Assembly: GCA_963726775.1 (NCBI GenBank)
Contig: CAVSDL010000009.1
Span: 1-64,000, forward strand
Length of the DNA stretch: 64,000 nt
Direction: 5' to 3'
From: CAIWHR01 sp963726775
GTDB lineage: Bacteria; Pseudomonadota; Gammaproteobacteria; Burkholderiales; Casimicrobiaceae
Within the stretch, counting starts at the first letter, position 1; each line of letters opens with the position of its first letter. The translations under genes and the position numbers were made by a program. This document shows positions 62,902-64,000 of this stretch, piece by piece. Below the pieces are notes generated by a model that was not told the DNA's origin, searched no databases, and saw only the letters and a list, made by a program, of their open reading frames with translations.

Positions 62902-64000
62902 TCACCGACGCTCGCCGATCGGGACGAATTTCTGGTCATCCGGCCCGATGTAGTTGGCGCTGGGCCGGATGATCTTGCCATCGGTGCGCTGCTCGATGAT
63001 GTGCGCCGACCAGCCCGAAGTGCGCGATATGACGAAGAGCGGCGTGAACATCGCGGTGGGCACGCCCATCATGTGATAGCTCACCGCGGAGAACCAGTCG
63101 AGATTCGGGAACATCTTCTTCGCATCCCACATCACCTTTTCCAGGCGCAGGGCGATGTCGAACATCTTGGTGCTTCCGGCGTCCTCCGACAACCGGCGCG
63201 CGACTTCCTTGATGACCTCGTTGCGCGGATCGCTGATCGTGTATACGGGATGCCCGAAGCCGATGATCACTTCCTTGTTCTCGACGCGCCTGCGGATGTC
63301 GGCTTCCGCGTCGTCGGGCGTTTCGTAGCGCTTCTGCGTCTCGAAGGCGACCTCGTTGGCGCCGCCGTGCTTGGGACCGCGCAATGCGCCGATCGCCCCC
63401 GCGATCGACGAGTAGATATCCGAGCCGGTGCCGGCGATGACGCGGCCGGCGAACGTCGAGGCGTTGAACTCGTGCTCGGCGTAGAGGATGAGCGACGTGT
63501 GCATCGCCTTCACCCACAGGGTCGGAGGGCGCTGGCCGTGGAGCAGGTGCAGGAAGTGCCCGCCGATCGAATCGTCGTCGGTCTCGACTTCGATCCGCTT
63601 GCCGTTGTGGCTCCAGTGGTACCAGTAGAGGAGCATCGATCCCAGCGACGCCAGCAGGCGGTCGGCGATGTCGCGCGCGCCGGGAACGTTGTGGTCGTCC
63701 TTTTCCGGCAGAACCGTACCGAGCGCCGAAACGGCGGTCCGCATGACGTCCATCGGATGCGCGGCGGCCGGGATGCGTTCCAGGATTTCCTTCACGGGCT
63801 CGGGCAGCCCGCGGAGGCTTTTCAGCTTCGTCTTGTAACCACGCAATTCGGCGGACGTCGGCAGCTTGCCGTGAACAAGAAGATGGGCGATCTCCTCGAA
63901 TTCGCACGTGTCGGCAATGTCGAGAATGTCGTAGCCGCGGTACGCGAGATCGTTGCCGGTGCGGCCGACCGTGCACAGCGCGGTGTTGCCCGCGGTGACG
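62902..64000 (-). CDS. prpC: 2-methylcitrate synthase, 5' end beyond the window
   Basis: At least 366 residues are present; the frame is open through base 64000, so the start lies to the right. The N-terminal visible part reads VTAGNTALCTVGRTGNDLAYR, matching PrpC. Catalytic regions 'GPKHGGANEVAFE' and 'IIGFGHPVYTISDPRNEVI' hold the active-site His residues, 'SAVSYHMMGVPTAMFTPLF' the Asp-side loop, and 'SANYIGPDDQKFVPI' the C-terminus. It condenses propionyl-CoA with oxaloacetate. Confidence 0.96.
   Translation of the reverse strand, partial: VTAGNTALCTVGRTGNDLAYRGYDILDIADTCEFEEIAHLLVHGKLPTSAELRGYKTKLKSLRGLPEPVKEILERIPAAAHPMDVMRTAVSALGTVLPEKDDHNVPGARDIADRLLASLGSMLLYWYHWSHNGKRIEVETDDDSIGGHFLHLLHGQRPPTLWVKAMHTSLILYAEHEFNASTFAGRVIAGTGSDIYSSIAGAIGALRGPKHGGANEVAFETQKRYETPDDAEADIRRRVENKEVIIGFGHPVYTISDPRNEVIKEVARRLSEDAGSTKMFDIALRLEKVMWDAKKMFPNLDWFSAVSYHMMGVPTAMFTPLFVISRTSGWSAHIIEQRTDGKIIRPSANYIGPDDQKFVPIGERR

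Overview
The window comes from a high-GC bacterial chromosome, most likely a betaproteobacterium of the Burkholderiales type. This is inferred from gene content: tripartite-tricarboxylate (Bug) and TRAP solute receptors, a fused indolepyruvate:ferredoxin oxidoreductase, a two-ATP-cone NrdA, prpC/prpD beside acnA, a QseB/QseC-type two-component pair, and small families such as DUF2269, DUF2442 and DUF3617. No rRNA, tRNA, CRISPR array or complete insertion sequence was found.

Layout. 1-3005: a lower-GC stretch with tandem/inverted repeats at the left edge, a DUF2269 membrane protein with a saccharopine-dehydrogenase-like enzyme, a DUF3883 nuclease-like protein and a small unknown. 3033-8311: class Ia ribonucleotide reductase operon (nrdA, two small genes, nrdB) behind a promoter overlapped by paired NrdR boxes. 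8534-11480: PdeM phosphoesterase, hydroxypyruvate isomerase and a MASE2-GGDEF diguanylate cyclase. 11885-20338: a catabolic locus with two SDR dehydrogenases diverging from a Liv-type ABC transporter, a 3-hydroxyacyl dehydrogenase and a beta-keto acid cleavage enzyme. 20442-22014: lower-GC GFA protein and methyltransferase. 22202-26921: Lhr-type helicase diverging from a membrane patatin. 26938-36890: a long minus-strand run (Bug receptor, alpha/beta hydrolase, TRAP transporter, fused indolepyruvate oxidoreductase, C45 acyltransferase/hydrolase). 36979-40995: esterase, MocR-type regulator with a small divergent membrane gene, GNAT and SYLF proteins. 41182-43414: a compact operon (SPFH protein, 50-residue membrane protein, ribbon-helix-helix protein, decapeptide-repeat protein) behind a perfect FNR-type site. 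43447-47945: DegP protease with its terminator, a CBS protein behind a second FNR-type site, and a QseB/QseC-type pair whose likely operator lies before degP. 47985-57932: MsrB, transporters, SDR, GST, TtcA, an unusual TonB, M14 carboxypeptidase, orphan ParA. 58002-64000: acnA, DUF3617, prpD and the 3' part of prpC (methylcitrate pathway).

Five loci (six sites: livK, livM/livG, lhr twice, patatin, dctM) are broken by shifts that all behave as one extra base. That looks more like insertion errors in the assembly than real gene decay; the products are described as if intact.

The most unusual items are the FNR-associated SPFH/repeat-protein operon, a TonB with a cytoplasmic winged-helix-like domain, the arylpyruvate oxidoreductase beside an acyltransferase-family enzyme, and a probable LivM-LivG-LivF triple fusion next to a beta-keto acid cleavage pair.
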